DNA of 64,000 nt from Chryseobacterium takakiae (GTDB lineage Bacteria > Bacteroidota > Bacteroidia > Flavobacteriales > Weeksellaceae): contig NZ_FQVO01000010.1 of NCBI RefSeq assembly GCF_900129385.1, positions 62,001-126,000 of the forward strand, in the 5' to 3' direction. Positions 24,075 through 32,525 of this stretch are shown here, in pieces. Numbering within the stretch: the stretch's first letter is position 1; every line of letters begins with the position of its first letter. A program made the translations under genes and the position numbers. A model generated the notes under the pieces. That model ran no database searches. It saw only the letters and a list, made by a program, of their open reading frames with translations, and had not been told where the DNA came from.

Positions 24075-24833
24075 ATGACAGATAAAAAAGACGATTTTAT
24101 TTTCGGGCTTCGTCCCGTGATTGAAGCTATTGAAGCGGGAAAAACGATTGACAAGATCTTTGTGCAGAATGCATTGCAGGGTCCCATTTATGCTGAGCTT
24201 AAAGCTATTTTAGCCAAAAATAAAATCCGTCCCAATTATGTTCCGGTTGAAAAACTGAACCGGTTTACAAGAAAGAACCACCAGGGTGTGGTAGCTTTTA
24301 TTTCAGACGTTCCGTTTCATAAAGTTGAGGATATTGTTCCACAATTATTTGAAGAAGGTAAAACTCCTTTCTTACTCATTTTAGACCGATTAACAGATGT
24401 CCGAAACTTCGGAGCCATCTGCAGAACCGCAGAATGTGTAGGGATTGATGCCGTGGTTATTCCTGAAAAAGGAGCTGCACCGATTAACTCCGATGCGATA
24501 AAAACCTCTGCCGGAGCCCTTTATAATGTTAAAATCTGCAAAGCACCAAATCTTGCGCATGTTGTGGATTTTCTTCAACAAAGCGGTATTTCTGTTTTTG
24601 CAGCCAGCGAAAAAGCAGAAAAGTTAATTTATGATGTTGATTTTACGGAGCCTTGTGCAGTGGTGATGGGGAATGAAGAAACAGGAATCTCAAAAGAAGT
24701 CCTTCATCATTCGGATGAAAAAATAAAATTACCGATAGAAGGAAAAACACAGTCACTGAATGTTTCCGTGGCCTGCGGTGCGATTCTGTATGAAGCGGTG
24801 AGACAGAAAATGACTGCCAAAGCAGGATTGTAG
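24075..24833 (+). CDS. rlmB: 23S rRNA 2'-O-ribose methyltransferase RlmB
   Basis: The 252-residue SpoU-family protein has the N-terminal substrate-binding domain (FIFGLRPVIEAIEAGKTIDKIFVQ) and the SPOUT motifs 1 (LDRLTDVRNFGAICRTAECVG), 2 (VMGNEETGIS) and 3 (LPIEGKTQSLNVSVACGAILYEAVR). RlmB methylates G2251 of 23S rRNA in E. coli; the closely related TrmH is the alternative, but the N-terminal domain favours RlmB. Confidence 0.92.
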   Translation: MTDKKDDFIFGLRPVIEAIEAGKTIDKIFVQNALQGPIYAELKAILAKNKIRPNYVPVEKLNRFTRKNHQGVVAFISDVPFHKVEDIVPQLFEEGKTPFLLILDRLTDVRNFGAICRTAECVGIDAVVIPEKGAAPINSDAIKTSAGALYNVKICKAPNLAHVVDFLQQSGISVFAASEKAEKLIYDVDFTEPCAVVMGNEETGISKEVLHHSDEKIKLPIEGKTQSLNVSVACGAILYEAVRQKMTAKAGL

Positions 24834-24870
24834 TATAATAAAGAAAGTAGTAAAATTTAAAAAAAATTCA

Positions 24871-25923
24871 ATGAAAAATATAACAGCATTAGCGCTGATT
24901 TCAACAATAGCTTTAGTTTCTTGCAACAAAAAAGAAACGGCAAAAATCACTAAAATAGATCCTAAAACAGGAAAAACAATTACGGTGGAAGTTCCTGCCG
25001 ATTCTGTAGCAAAAGTAGAAGAAAACCCTGCGATAAAAGATTCTGCGGGAATTTACAAGCAGACTTTTAAACTTGAAAAAGGGAAAACGTATCCTTTGAC
25101 TACTTACCAAAGGGATACAAAAACCATGACCGACCCTACCGGAAAAACATTAAATGCAACCAGTGAGGCGACGGACGAGATGTCTTTCACGGTAAATGAT
25201 ATCAAAGGAAATGTGTATGATATTACATTGAACCTGATTTCAAAAAGAAATTCTCAGACGGCCCAGGGAAAAACAATTGTTGTCGACACCAAATTGCCGA
25301 TTCCTAAGGAAGATGATCTGAAAATGATCTGGAATATCAACAGAGCGCTTACCGGGAATAAGCTGAATATGAAAATGGATACGAAAGGAAACGTTATTTC
25401 CATTACAGGTTTTGATGCGGTTTACAACAAGGTTGGCAACTCTGTAGGAACGATTGTAAAAGATAAAAATCAGAAAGAAAGCATTATTGAAAGTCTGAAA
25501 GAATCATTCAATGAAAAAGTTCTGAAAGACCAGTTCAATAAAAACCTTACCATCATTCCGAAAAAAGGAGTAAAAGTAGGAGAAAAATGGACCAACAGTG
25601 AAAATGCGGATGCACAGGGTAAAATAAAAGTTACCTCTAATTATCTATTAAAAAGTGTAGGAAATGGTATTGCAGAAATTGCAGTAACCGGAGGAATCCC
25701 TAAAAAAGTAGAAAAGCAGAACCAGGGTGAAGTAACGCACAGCTTAAGCAGTGAACTTAGCCAGAACGGAACCATAAAGTTTGATCAGAACACAGGATGG
25801 ATCAGCAATCAGAACATTTCTGTAAAAACAACACAGATTGAAACTATTTCTAATGGAAAAGAATCACAATCCATGAAAAGCGTTTCCAATTCTTCTGTGA
25901 TGGTAAATCCGTCTGCAAAATAA
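24871..25923 (+). CDS. DUF6263 family lipoprotein
   Basis: The 350-residue protein has a lipoprotein signal with ALVSC (Cys about residue 19). The mature part has a Lys/Glu-rich linker and then the DUF6263 style: FKLEKGKTYPLTTYQ, a DEMSFTV strand, GEKWTN and IEIAVTGG-type strands. The function is unknown; it should lie in the periplasm attached to a membrane. It starts 37 bp after rlmB and ends before an inverted repeat. Confidence 0.8.
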   Translation: MKNITALALISTIALVSCNKKETAKITKIDPKTGKTITVEVPADSVAKVEENPAIKDSAGIYKQTFKLEKGKTYPLTTYQRDTKTMTDPTGKTLNATSEATDEMSFTVNDIKGNVYDITLNLISKRNSQTAQGKTIVVDTKLPIPKEDDLKMIWNINRALTGNKLNMKMDTKGNVISITGFDAVYNKVGNSVGTIVKDKNQKESIIESLKESFNEKVLKDQFNKNLTIIPKKGVKVGEKWTNSENADAQGKIKVTSNYLLKSVGNGIAEIAVTGGIPKKVEKQNQGEVTHSLSSELSQNGTIKFDQNTGWISNQNISVKTTQIETISNGKESQSMKSVSNSSVMVNPSAK

Positions 25924-25938
25924 AAGTTTTAAATTCAA

Positions 25939-25990
25939 GGTTTAGGTTTAAAGTTTTCAAATCTGAGCACAAAATTTTAAACCCTGAACC
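25939..25990. repeat. Inverted repeat between DUF6263 and DUF4834 genes
   Basis: GGTTTAGGTTTAAAG (25939-25953) is nearly complementary to TTTTAAACCCTGAACC (25975-25990). There is no T run; it may be a weak terminator, an mRNA stabiliser or a repeat remnant. Confidence 0.5.
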
Positions 25991-26007
25991 AAAAACATTT
26001 AATTATT

Positions 26008-26247
26008 ATGAAATATATTTTTGAGCTGGTATTGGCCGCCATTATTATTTTCTTTGTCTGGAATATTCTGAAAAGAATTTTCTTCAAAACTTTTTACAGT
26101 TACAGATTTAACAATAATAATCAAAATGATAAGCAGCAGGATATACGAAACTCAAATAAAAACAATATCAACTGGGATGCTGAAACCGTAGATTACGAAG
26201 AAGTAAAAGACAGTACTGATAAAGGTAATTCCGAAAACAAAAGATAA
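26008..26247 (+). CDS. DUF4834-like small membrane protein
   Basis: The 79-residue protein has one N-terminal membrane helix (ELVLAAIIIFFVWNILKRIFF), then an Asn/Gln-rich linker and a C-terminal acidic stretch with NWDAETVDYEEVKD. This layout matches DUF4834 of Flavobacteriia, whose role is not known. It stands 10 bp before yfhO and probably shares its transcript. Confidence 0.75.
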   Translation: MKYIFELVLAAIIIFFVWNILKRIFFKTFYSYRFNNNNQNDKQQDIRNSNKNNINWDAETVDYEEVKDSTDKGNSENKR

Positions 26248-26257
26248 TAACCATCAC

Positions 26258-28798
26258 ATGGCGAAAAATAAAAACTTGATTTATATTGCGATTTCTATAA
26301 TTGCATTTATAGTTTTAGCATTTTTATATTCCACTCCTGTTTTTACGGGAAAACAGCTTTTTCAGCACGATATCGTACAGTATCGCGGAGGTGCAAAAGA
26401 ACTCATCGATTACAGAGCCGACACCGGAAAAGAAACCTACTGGAGCGACTCCATGTTCGGAGGAATGCCTACCTACCAGATGGGAAGCCGTTTTACAGGG
26501 GACATTATTAAAAACATAGATTCCGCGCTTAACTTTTTCCCAAGGCCGGTTAATTATATTTTTATGCTTTTCGCCGGCTTTTTCCTTCTCGGAATGGTTG
26601 CCGTAAGAAACTGGAAATATGCATTACTGGGAGCCACATTCTTTGGGCTTTCCACTTATTTTTATATTGCTATTGCGGCAGGCCACAACGGTAAAATCAA
26701 TACCATTGAATATTTCGCCCCGCTTCTGGCTGGGATTCTACTCGTCTACATCAGAAAACAATATATTTGGGGATTCATTGTCACTACCCTGTTTATGGGA
26801 CTGCAGATTGCAGCCAACCACCCGCAGATGACGTATTATCTGTTCCTGGCGTTAGGATTTTTATTCCTGTCTGAATTAATCCGCGCCATTCAGAAGAAAA
26901 CTCCGATGAAACATTTTCTGATTTCTTCAGGAATTATCGCTGCTTCATGCATGATCGGTGTGGGAATGAACTCCCAGAGAATCATGGCCAACTCCGAATA
27001 TGTGAAAGAAACAGTTCGTGGAAAGCAGATCTTAACCAATGACAGTCACACAGGAGGAAATTCAGGAATGGATAAAGAAAGCATGCTGATGTGGAGCTAC
27101 GGAAAGCTGGAAACCTTGAATCTTTTCATTCCAAGACTAATGGGCGGCGGAAGCCAGGAGCCGGAAGGAAAAGAAATGATGAACAGAGTTCAGGAGCTTG
27201 TTCAGGAAAATGTAGGTTCACAGGCTGAGATGGACAGGATTTCCAAAGGCTTCGGAAGTCTTACATATTGGGGCGACCAGCCCGGAACTTCAGGACCGGC
27301 TTATCAGGGTGCAATTGTCTGTTTTTTAGCGCTTTTAGGGTTTTTCTTTGCCTGGAAAAAATACCGCTACTGGATTCTCGGAGCAACGGTTCTGACGATA
27401 TTTTTAGCATGGGGAAGCAATTTTATGGCGCTCTCCGACTTCTTTATTGATTTTGTGCCTTTTTATAATAAATTCAGGGCTCCTTCTTCTATTTTGGTAG
27501 TTGTAGAACTTTTATTTCCTTTAATTGCCATTATCGGATTGTACAGATTCTTCAAAGACAGTGAATTAACTACAGAATACAAGCAAAAAATCCTTCTTTA
27601 TGTAGGAGGCGGAACGCTGGGTTTTGTATTAATTTTATTGATCTTCGGGAAATCCTTATTAGGGTTCCATACCGAAAACGAAAAAACATACCTCCCTCCT
27701 TTTCTGCTCGATTATCTGACGGAAGAACGCTTTAAATTATTCAGGATTGATGCTCTTAAAGCATTCATCTATGTTGCGATTGCTGCCGGTGTTTTATTTA
27801 TGGTTTTAAAGCAGAAACTCAATCAGAATATTGCTTTGGTAATCATCGGTGTTGTAAGTTTATTCGATCTATGGACTGTAAATAAGCGTTATCTGAATGA
27901 CGATAATTATGTTGATAAAATTTTTGCGGAAAACCCTTTCCAGACCGAAAGTTCAGATCTTATGGCCGAAAAAGTTCAGGGAAATCCGAATCTGGAACCG
28001 ATCTTAGCGAACGTAAATGTCAACAAAACACTGGAAACCATTGCTGAAAAAGACAAAACGCATTACAGAGTTTTCAATAATATTTTAGGAACCTTCAGCG
28101 AAACAAATACTTCTTATTTCAAATCTTCCATCGGTGGTTACCACGCAGTAAAACTGAGAAGATATGATGATGTGATTAATGAATATTTTCAGATCATGGA
28201 TTCAGTAAAAGTGCCTAATATCCTGAATCTCTTAAATGCAAAATATTTGGTTTTAGGCGGCCCGGAACAACCACAGGCCATTCCGAATCCTAAAGCCAAC
28301 GGAAACGCATGGTTTGTGAGCGATCTTAAATTTGTAGAGTCCCCCAATCAGGAAATCAAATCCATCGGGGTAATTGACAGTAAAAAAACAGCCGTTATTG
28401 CTTCTTCGGACAAAAAATATTTTGATGGAAAAGTGGTTCAGCCGGATGCTACAGCTTTTATTAATTTAACGAAATACCAACCCAATGAACTGGAATTCAA
28501 ATCTCAGTCGAAAACACCGCAGCTAGCCGTATTTTCAGAGATTTATTATCCTCACGGCTGGAAATTCTTTATTGATGAAAAAGAAGTTCCTTATATAAAA
28601 GCAGATTATCTTCTTCGTGCAGTGCATGTTCCCGCAGGAAACCACAATATCAGAATGGTCTTTGAACCGGAAGTGATTGAAAAAGGAAAATGGATTTCAT
28701 TGATTTGCTTCGGATTATTTATTCTTTTGAGTGGAGCCGGAATTTATTTTATTTACCGCAAAAAAGGGAAAGGAGAAGTTCTAATAAAGGAAGAATAA
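26258..28798 (+). CDS. YfhO family membrane protein
   Basis: The 846-residue protein has about 12-13 membrane helices and the YfhO traits: the first periplasmic loop with QHDIVQYRGGAKEL and YWSDSMFGGMPTYQ, the GHNGKINTIEYF motif, NHPQMTYYLF, and a C-terminal soluble part with YPHGWKFFIDEKEVPY. YfhO proteins are GT-C-like enzymes or transport proteins thought to modify surface polymers (in Bacillus/Listeria, teichoic acid glycosylation). Here the polymer is unknown; a glycosyltransferase gene follows, with the GIY-YIG unit between them. Confidence 0.9.
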   Translation: MAKNKNLIYIAISIIAFIVLAFLYSTPVFTGKQLFQHDIVQYRGGAKELIDYRADTGKETYWSDSMFGGMPTYQMGSRFTGDIIKNIDSALNFFPRPVNYIFMLFAGFFLLGMVAVRNWKYALLGATFFGLSTYFYIAIAAGHNGKINTIEYFAPLLAGILLVYIRKQYIWGFIVTTLFMGLQIAANHPQMTYYLFLALGFLFLSELIRAIQKKTPMKHFLISSGIIAASCMIGVGMNSQRIMANSEYVKETVRGKQILTNDSHTGGNSGMDKESMLMWSYGKLETLNLFIPRLMGGGSQEPEGKEMMNRVQELVQENVGSQAEMDRISKGFGSLTYWGDQPGTSGPAYQGAIVCFLALLGFFFAWKKYRYWILGATVLTIFLAWGSNFMALSDFFIDFVPFYNKFRAPSSILVVVELLFPLIAIIGLYRFFKDSELTTEYKQKILLYVGGGTLGFVLILLIFGKSLLGFHTENEKTYLPPFLLDYLTEERFKLFRIDALKAFIYVAIAAGVLFMVLKQKLNQNIALVIIGVVSLFDLWTVNKRYLNDDNYVDKIFAENPFQTESSDLMAEKVQGNPNLEPILANVNVNKTLETIAEKDKTHYRVFNNILGTFSETNTSYFKSSIGGYHAVKLRRYDDVINEYFQIMDSVKVPNILNLLNAKYLVLGGPEQPQAIPNPKANGNAWFVSDLKFVESPNQEIKSIGVIDSKKTAVIASSDKKYFDGKVVQPDATAFINLTKYQPNELEFKSQSKTPQLAVFSEIYYPHGWKFFIDEKEVPYIKADYLLRAVHVPAGNHNIRMVFEPEVIEKGKWISLICFGLFILLSGAGIYFIYRKKGKGEVLIKEE

Positions 28799-28804
28799 AG
28801 CAAT

Positions 28805-29215
28805 TGTCATTCTGAACGAAGCAAAGCGAAGTGAAGAATCTCAAAAATATAAATACAGCAAAACACAAAAATGAAAACCTTAGGAACTCACAATTATTAC
28901 GTCTATATACTGACAAATAAGTATAAAACCGTATTGTATACTGGAGTTACTAATGATTTGAAGAAAAGATTATACTGGCATCAGAATCCGGAAGCCATAG
29001 ATAAAAACTTTACATTCAGATACAAATGTTTCTTTTTGATATATTTTGAACTCTTCGCAGATATTGATACTGCCATTGCAAGAGAAAAGCAAATTAAAGG
29101 TTGGATTAGAAGTAAAAAAGATAATCTGATTAATGAATTTAATCCAAAATGGAAATTTCTTAATGACGAAATTTAATGAGATTCTTCATTGCGTTTCACT
29201 TCATTCAGAATGACA
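28805..29215 (+). mobile_element. Candidate mobile unit: GIY-YIG gene inside 39-bp inverted repeats
   Basis: The left end (28805-28843) starts TGTCATTCTGAACGAAG and ends GAAGAATCTCA; the right end (29177-29215) is its inverted copy with 33 of 39 positions equal by hand alignment. The single gene inside fills the unit: the right repeat begins at the base after the stop codon, and the left repeat ends 27 bp before the ATG. The repeats look like REP-type palindromes (GAAG/CGAAG blocks). No target duplication was evident to me. Confidence 0.6.
28871..29176 (+). CDS. GIY-YIG nuclease family protein
   Basis: The 101-residue protein has the GIY-YIG motifs YYVYILTNK, then VLYTGVTNDLKKRLYWH (Y-T-G with the conserved Arg and His), AIAREKQIKGW with the catalytic-type Glu, and NPKWKFL. 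It belongs to the small UPF0213/YhbQ-like stand-alone type. Its genomic flanks are 39-bp inverted repeats, which suggests that the nuclease moves or maintains this unit. It separates yfhO from a glycosyltransferase that probably used to follow directly. Confidence 0.88.
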   Translation: MKTLGTHNYYVYILTNKYKTVLYTGVTNDLKKRLYWHQNPEAIDKNFTFRYKCFFLIYFELFADIDTAIAREKQIKGWIRSKKDNLINEFNPKWKFLNDEI

Positions 29216-29233
29216 GAGGAGAAATTATAGTTA

Positions 29234-30544
29234 ATGGAACAAAAAAAAATACTCATCATCACCTATTACTGGCCGCCAGCGGGAGGACCCGGCGTTCAGA
29301 GGTGGCTGAAGTTTGCGAAATACCTCCCCGAATTCGGATGGAAACCGGTGATCTATACCCCGGAAAATCCGAGCTATCCGTTGCTGGATGAAAGTTTAAT
29401 AAAAGATGTTCCGAAAGATATAGAAATTGTAAAAACAAAAATATGGGAACCATATCAGCTCGCCGAAAAGCTTAACAAAAGTAACAAAAAATTCAAGGCA
29501 GGGCAATTTGATGTGGGCAAAAACCAGAGCTGGAAGTCCAGGCTTTCAATTTGGGTAAGAGGCAATTTTTTTATTCCAGATGCGAGAGTTTTCTGGGTGA
29601 AGCCTTCCGTAAAATTTCTGGAAAATTATTTAAAAGAGAATAAAATAGAAGTGGTGGTAACTTCAGGTCCGCCGCATTCCCTGCATCTGATTGGATTAAA
29701 CCTGAAAAAACAGCTACCGCACCTGAAATGGATTGCCGATTTCAGGGATCCGTGGACGGAAATTTCCTATTATAAGCATCTGAAATTAACTAAAAATTCC
29801 GACAGAAAGCACCGGAAACTGGAAAGTGAAGTTTTCAGAAATGCTGATATTACTTTGGCAACAAGCTATACCGATGCAGAAAATTTCAGAAGAAATGGAG
29901 CCAATTCATTTTGTATCACCAACGGATTTGATGAAAGTGACTCTCAAAAAACAACATACTCAAACACTCAAACACCCAAACACTCAAACACTCCAACTTT
30001 TACCTTAAGTTATATCGGAGTGCTCGAACAGCTGAGAAATCCAGAAAATCTCTGGAAAGCACTCGACGAGCTGGTACAACAACATCCTGATTTTGCTGAA
30101 ACTTTTGTCTTAAAATTTGCGGGAAGAATTGATGACAAAATCTTAGCGGATATAGAACATTCAAGCTTAAAAAATCACATCCTGAATCTTGGCTATTTGT
30201 CACATGACAAAGCCATTGAAGAGATGCAGACTTCGGATATATTACTGATTACTAATTTTCCAAATGAATCTTCCAAAGGGATTATTCCGGGGAAAATTTT
30301 TGAATATCTCGCAACCGGAAAACAGATCATTTCTTTTGGGCCGGATGATGCAGATGTTTCGAGGATTTTAAATGAAACTCATGCAGGAAAGCATTTCAGC
30401 TATAATGAATCTGATACAATTAAAGATTTTATTTTGGAGAAATTCATACTGTGGCAGAACAGCAATTTAGTAGAAAACACAAAAAATATCGAGCAGTTTT
30501 CCAGAAGGAATCTTACCCGGAAACTGGCTGAGATTTTGGAATGA
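29234..30544 (+). CDS. Glycosyltransferase, GT4-like
   Basis: The 436-residue protein begins with the GT-B N-terminal pattern ITYYWPPAGGPGVQRWLKFAKYLPEFGWKPVIYTP, has TSGPPHSLHLIGL and the linker DFRDPWTEISYY, and a C-terminal domain with LSYIGVLEQLRNPENLWKAL and GIIPGKIFEYLATGKQIISF. It would transfer a nucleotide-sugar to a surface polysaccharide precursor in the cytoplasm. Residues about 242-255 are an odd Thr/Asn/Pro/Ser stretch encoded by five 8-bp tandem units at the domain junction; copy-number change would shift the frame. Confidence 0.88.
   Translation: MEQKKILIITYYWPPAGGPGVQRWLKFAKYLPEFGWKPVIYTPENPSYPLLDESLIKDVPKDIEIVKTKIWEPYQLAEKLNKSNKKFKAGQFDVGKNQSWKSRLSIWVRGNFFIPDARVFWVKPSVKFLENYLKENKIEVVVTSGPPHSLHLIGLNLKKQLPHLKWIADFRDPWTEISYYKHLKLTKNSDRKHRKLESEVFRNADITLATSYTDAENFRRNGANSFCITNGFDESDSQKTTYSNTQTPKHSNTPTFTLSYIGVLEQLRNPENLWKALDELVQQHPDFAETFVLKFAGRIDDKILADIEHSSLKNHILNLGYLSHDKAIEEMQTSDILLITNFPNESSKGIIPGKIFEYLATGKQIISFGPDDADVSRILNETHAGKHFSYNESDTIKDFILEKFILWQNSNLVENTKNIEQFSRRNLTRKLAEILE
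29958..29997 (+). repeat. Five 8-bp tandem units inside the glycosyltransferase gene
   Basis: The units are ACTCAAAC, ACTCAAAC, ACCCAAAC, ACTCAAAC and ACTCCAAC. Eight is not a multiple of three, so gain or loss of one unit would truncate the enzyme. Confidence 0.9.
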
Positions 30545-30610
30545 GGTTAAATGCTTAAGGCTAAGATTAAGGTTGAGGCTAAAGCATGCTTATTTTGATA
30601 ATAAGGCTTA

Positions 30611-30673
30611 GACAGGCTCAGCCTGACAATGCATAAAAAACAGTTAGTGTTAGTAATGTCACAGTGAGCCTGT
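30611..30673. repeat. REP-like inverted repeat
   Basis: GACAGGCTCAGCCTGACA (30611-30628) faces TGTCACAGTGAGCCTGT (30657-30673). The outer arms pair and the left copy is itself partly palindromic. The stretch before it (30545-30600) is low-complexity AAGGCTAAG-like sequence. Confidence 0.55.
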
Positions 30674-30696
30674 ATAAGTGCTTTAACATATAACTT

Positions 30697-31341
30697 TTAA
30701 ATCGTCCACTGATCATTTATTACCGCTACCAGATAATATTTGCCCTGAGACTGTTCAAAAACAAGGCGAAGACATTTCCAGTCAATTCCGGAACTGGCTT
30801 CGGATCCTTTGATGAAATTTTCTGTGAAATCGGCGTTAGGATAGATCTTTTTTAAATTATTCAGCGAGTTTCCACTGCCCTGAAATTCATTTAATGAAAC
30901 CTGGCCCGCCGCAAAATCTTTTGAATACACCCAATTTTCCAGATACTCATTAATCGTGGCTTTATACAGATCACCGCTTCCGTCCAGCGTTCCCCAGGTA
31001 AAAACTGTTTTTGTAGGTAGATATTTTTCGAAATCTGCTCTTGAAAACTTCTTGTCCTGTTCGGGATTTACAAATGCATACATTGAAAACCGCACTCCTT
31101 TTTCAGGATGAATATATACTGCGAAGCTTTTATAGTTTTTATCTTTCAATGACTGAATAATGGCTTCATTCAGTTTCTTAAGAGTTTCTTGCTTGCTTAA
31201 AGGTGCAATGGCTGCGTTTGTCTTTTTTGTACTATCAGTTGCCTGGGCTGACGAATCTTTATGATCGTTTACAAATTTTTCAGGATTCTTGGTACAGGCT
31301 ACTGCCGTGAAGATAATGATCGAAAAAAGTAATTTTTTCAT
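30697..31341 (-). CDS. Lipoprotein of unknown function
   Basis: The 214-residue protein has a lipoprotein signal with TAVAC (Cys about residue 16), a Lys/Ser/Asp linker and a mature domain of about 160 residues with YIHPEKGVRFSMYAFVNPEQDKKFSRADFEKYLP and a C-terminal WKCLRLVFEQSQGKYYLVAVINDQWTI, which has the look of an SnoaL/NTF2-like or DUF-type periplasmic fold. I do not assign a role. It is a single gene, divergent from ypdA. Confidence 0.72.
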   Translation of the reverse strand: MKKLLFSIIIFTAVACTKNPEKFVNDHKDSSAQATDSTKKTNAAIAPLSKQETLKKLNEAIIQSLKDKNYKSFAVYIHPEKGVRFSMYAFVNPEQDKKFSRADFEKYLPTKTVFTWGTLDGSGDLYKATINEYLENWVYSKDFAAGQVSLNEFQGSGNSLNNLKKIYPNADFTENFIKGSEASSGIDWKCLRLVFEQSQGKYYLVAVINDQWTI

Positions 31342-31492
31342 GATTTAAAATGTCTTTCCTTAATTCACCAAAAATAATACCACATTTCCAAAAGAAAATA
31401 ACATTTTTACCTGGCAAATTGGAAGAGATGAGCATTATCAGAAGTATTGGTTTTAACAAGCTGTCAAAAGGCGTTACCTGATTCGTTTTTTG

Positions 31493-31500
31493 TAATTTTG
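31493..31500 (+). promoter_or_regulatory. -7 box for ypdA, start codon 4 bp downstream
   Basis: TAATTTTG fits TAnnTTTG and ends 4 bp before the ATG at 31505, which implies a leaderless or near-leaderless mRNA. I see no clear -33 element. Confidence 0.4.
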
Positions 31501-31504
31501 TGAA

Positions 31505-32467
31505 ATGGAAACGTTGGATCTTCTTATCATCGGGGGCGGACCGATCGGTCTAAACTGCGCTCTGGAAGCACAGAAAAATAATTTAAGCTATCTTATCATC
31601 GAAAAAGGCACCATTGTCAATTCATTGTACAATTATCCTTTGTATATGCGTTTCTTTTCTACAGCAGAAAAACTTGAAATTGATGGGATTCCATTCATTT
31701 CCACCGCTCCGAAACCCGGAAGACAAGAAGCTTTGGAATATTACCAGGGAATTGCAAGACAACGGAATATCAATATCAAACTTTATGAAAAGGTAGAGAA
31801 AGTTTCCAGGGAAGATGATCTGTTTGAAATTAAGACGACTAAAGGAAAATATAGTGCAAAAAATGTAATCATATCAACCGGTTTCTACGATATTCCGAAT
31901 ATGATGAATATTCCGGGAGAAAATCTGGATAAAGTAAAACATTATTACACGGAGCCTTATCCTTATGCAAAACAGAAAATTGTTGTGGTGGGATCCAGCA
32001 ATTCGGCGGTGGATGCTGCTTTGGAAACGTACCGGAAAGGAGCAGAAGTGACAATGATTATCCGACACTCTGAGATTTCTAAAAGTGTGAAATATTGGGT
32101 AAAACCGGATATTGAAAACAGAATTGAGGAAGGCAGCATCAGCGCCCATTTTAATTCGGAGCTTCTCGAGATTAAGGAGAAAACCGTTACTTTTAAGAAT
32201 GAAAAAGGAGGGATTCATGAAATTGAAAATGATTTTGTTTTGGCCATGACGGGTTACCTTCCCGATTTTGATTTCTTAAAAAATTCAGGAATTGAATTAC
32301 AGGGAGACTGCCTCAATCCTTTCTATAATAGCGAAACGATGGAAACTAATGTTAAAAATCTCTATCTTGCCGGCGTTGTCTGCGGAGGAAAAGATACCCA
32401 TTTGTGGTTTATTGAAAATTCCAGAATTCATGCGGAAATGATTATCCGGCATATTCTATCCAAGTAA
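31505..32467 (+). CDS. ypdA: YpdA-type bacillithiol disulfide reductase
   Basis: The 320-residue flavoprotein has the FAD dinucleotide site LIIGGGPIGLNCALEA (about 7-22), the YpdA-specific segment LYNYPLYMRFFSTAEKLEIDGIPFIS and a NADPH site VVVGSSNSAVDAALE (about 160-174); there is no CxxC, so it is not a thioredoxin reductase. YpdA reduces oxidised bacillithiol with NADPH in the cytoplasm. Bacillithiol is known in some Bacteroidota, and other genes of that pathway are not in this window. Confidence 0.88.
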   Translation: METLDLLIIGGGPIGLNCALEAQKNNLSYLIIEKGTIVNSLYNYPLYMRFFSTAEKLEIDGIPFISTAPKPGRQEALEYYQGIARQRNINIKLYEKVEKVSREDDLFEIKTTKGKYSAKNVIISTGFYDIPNMMNIPGENLDKVKHYYTEPYPYAKQKIVVVGSSNSAVDAALETYRKGAEVTMIIRHSEISKSVKYWVKPDIENRIEEGSISAHFNSELLEIKEKTVTFKNEKGGIHEIENDFVLAMTGYLPDFDFLKNSGIELQGDCLNPFYNSETMETNVKNLYLAGVVCGGKDTHLWFIENSRIHAEMIIRHILSK

Positions 32468-32525
32468 TTCACTAAAAAAGCCTTTAAAAATTGTGCAGAT
32501 TTTCTGACTTAAAACGCCTGTATAA

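Noticed and set aside
28805-29215. Classical insertion sequence
   Set aside because: No DDE or tyrosine transposase is encoded; the only gene is a GIY-YIG protein.
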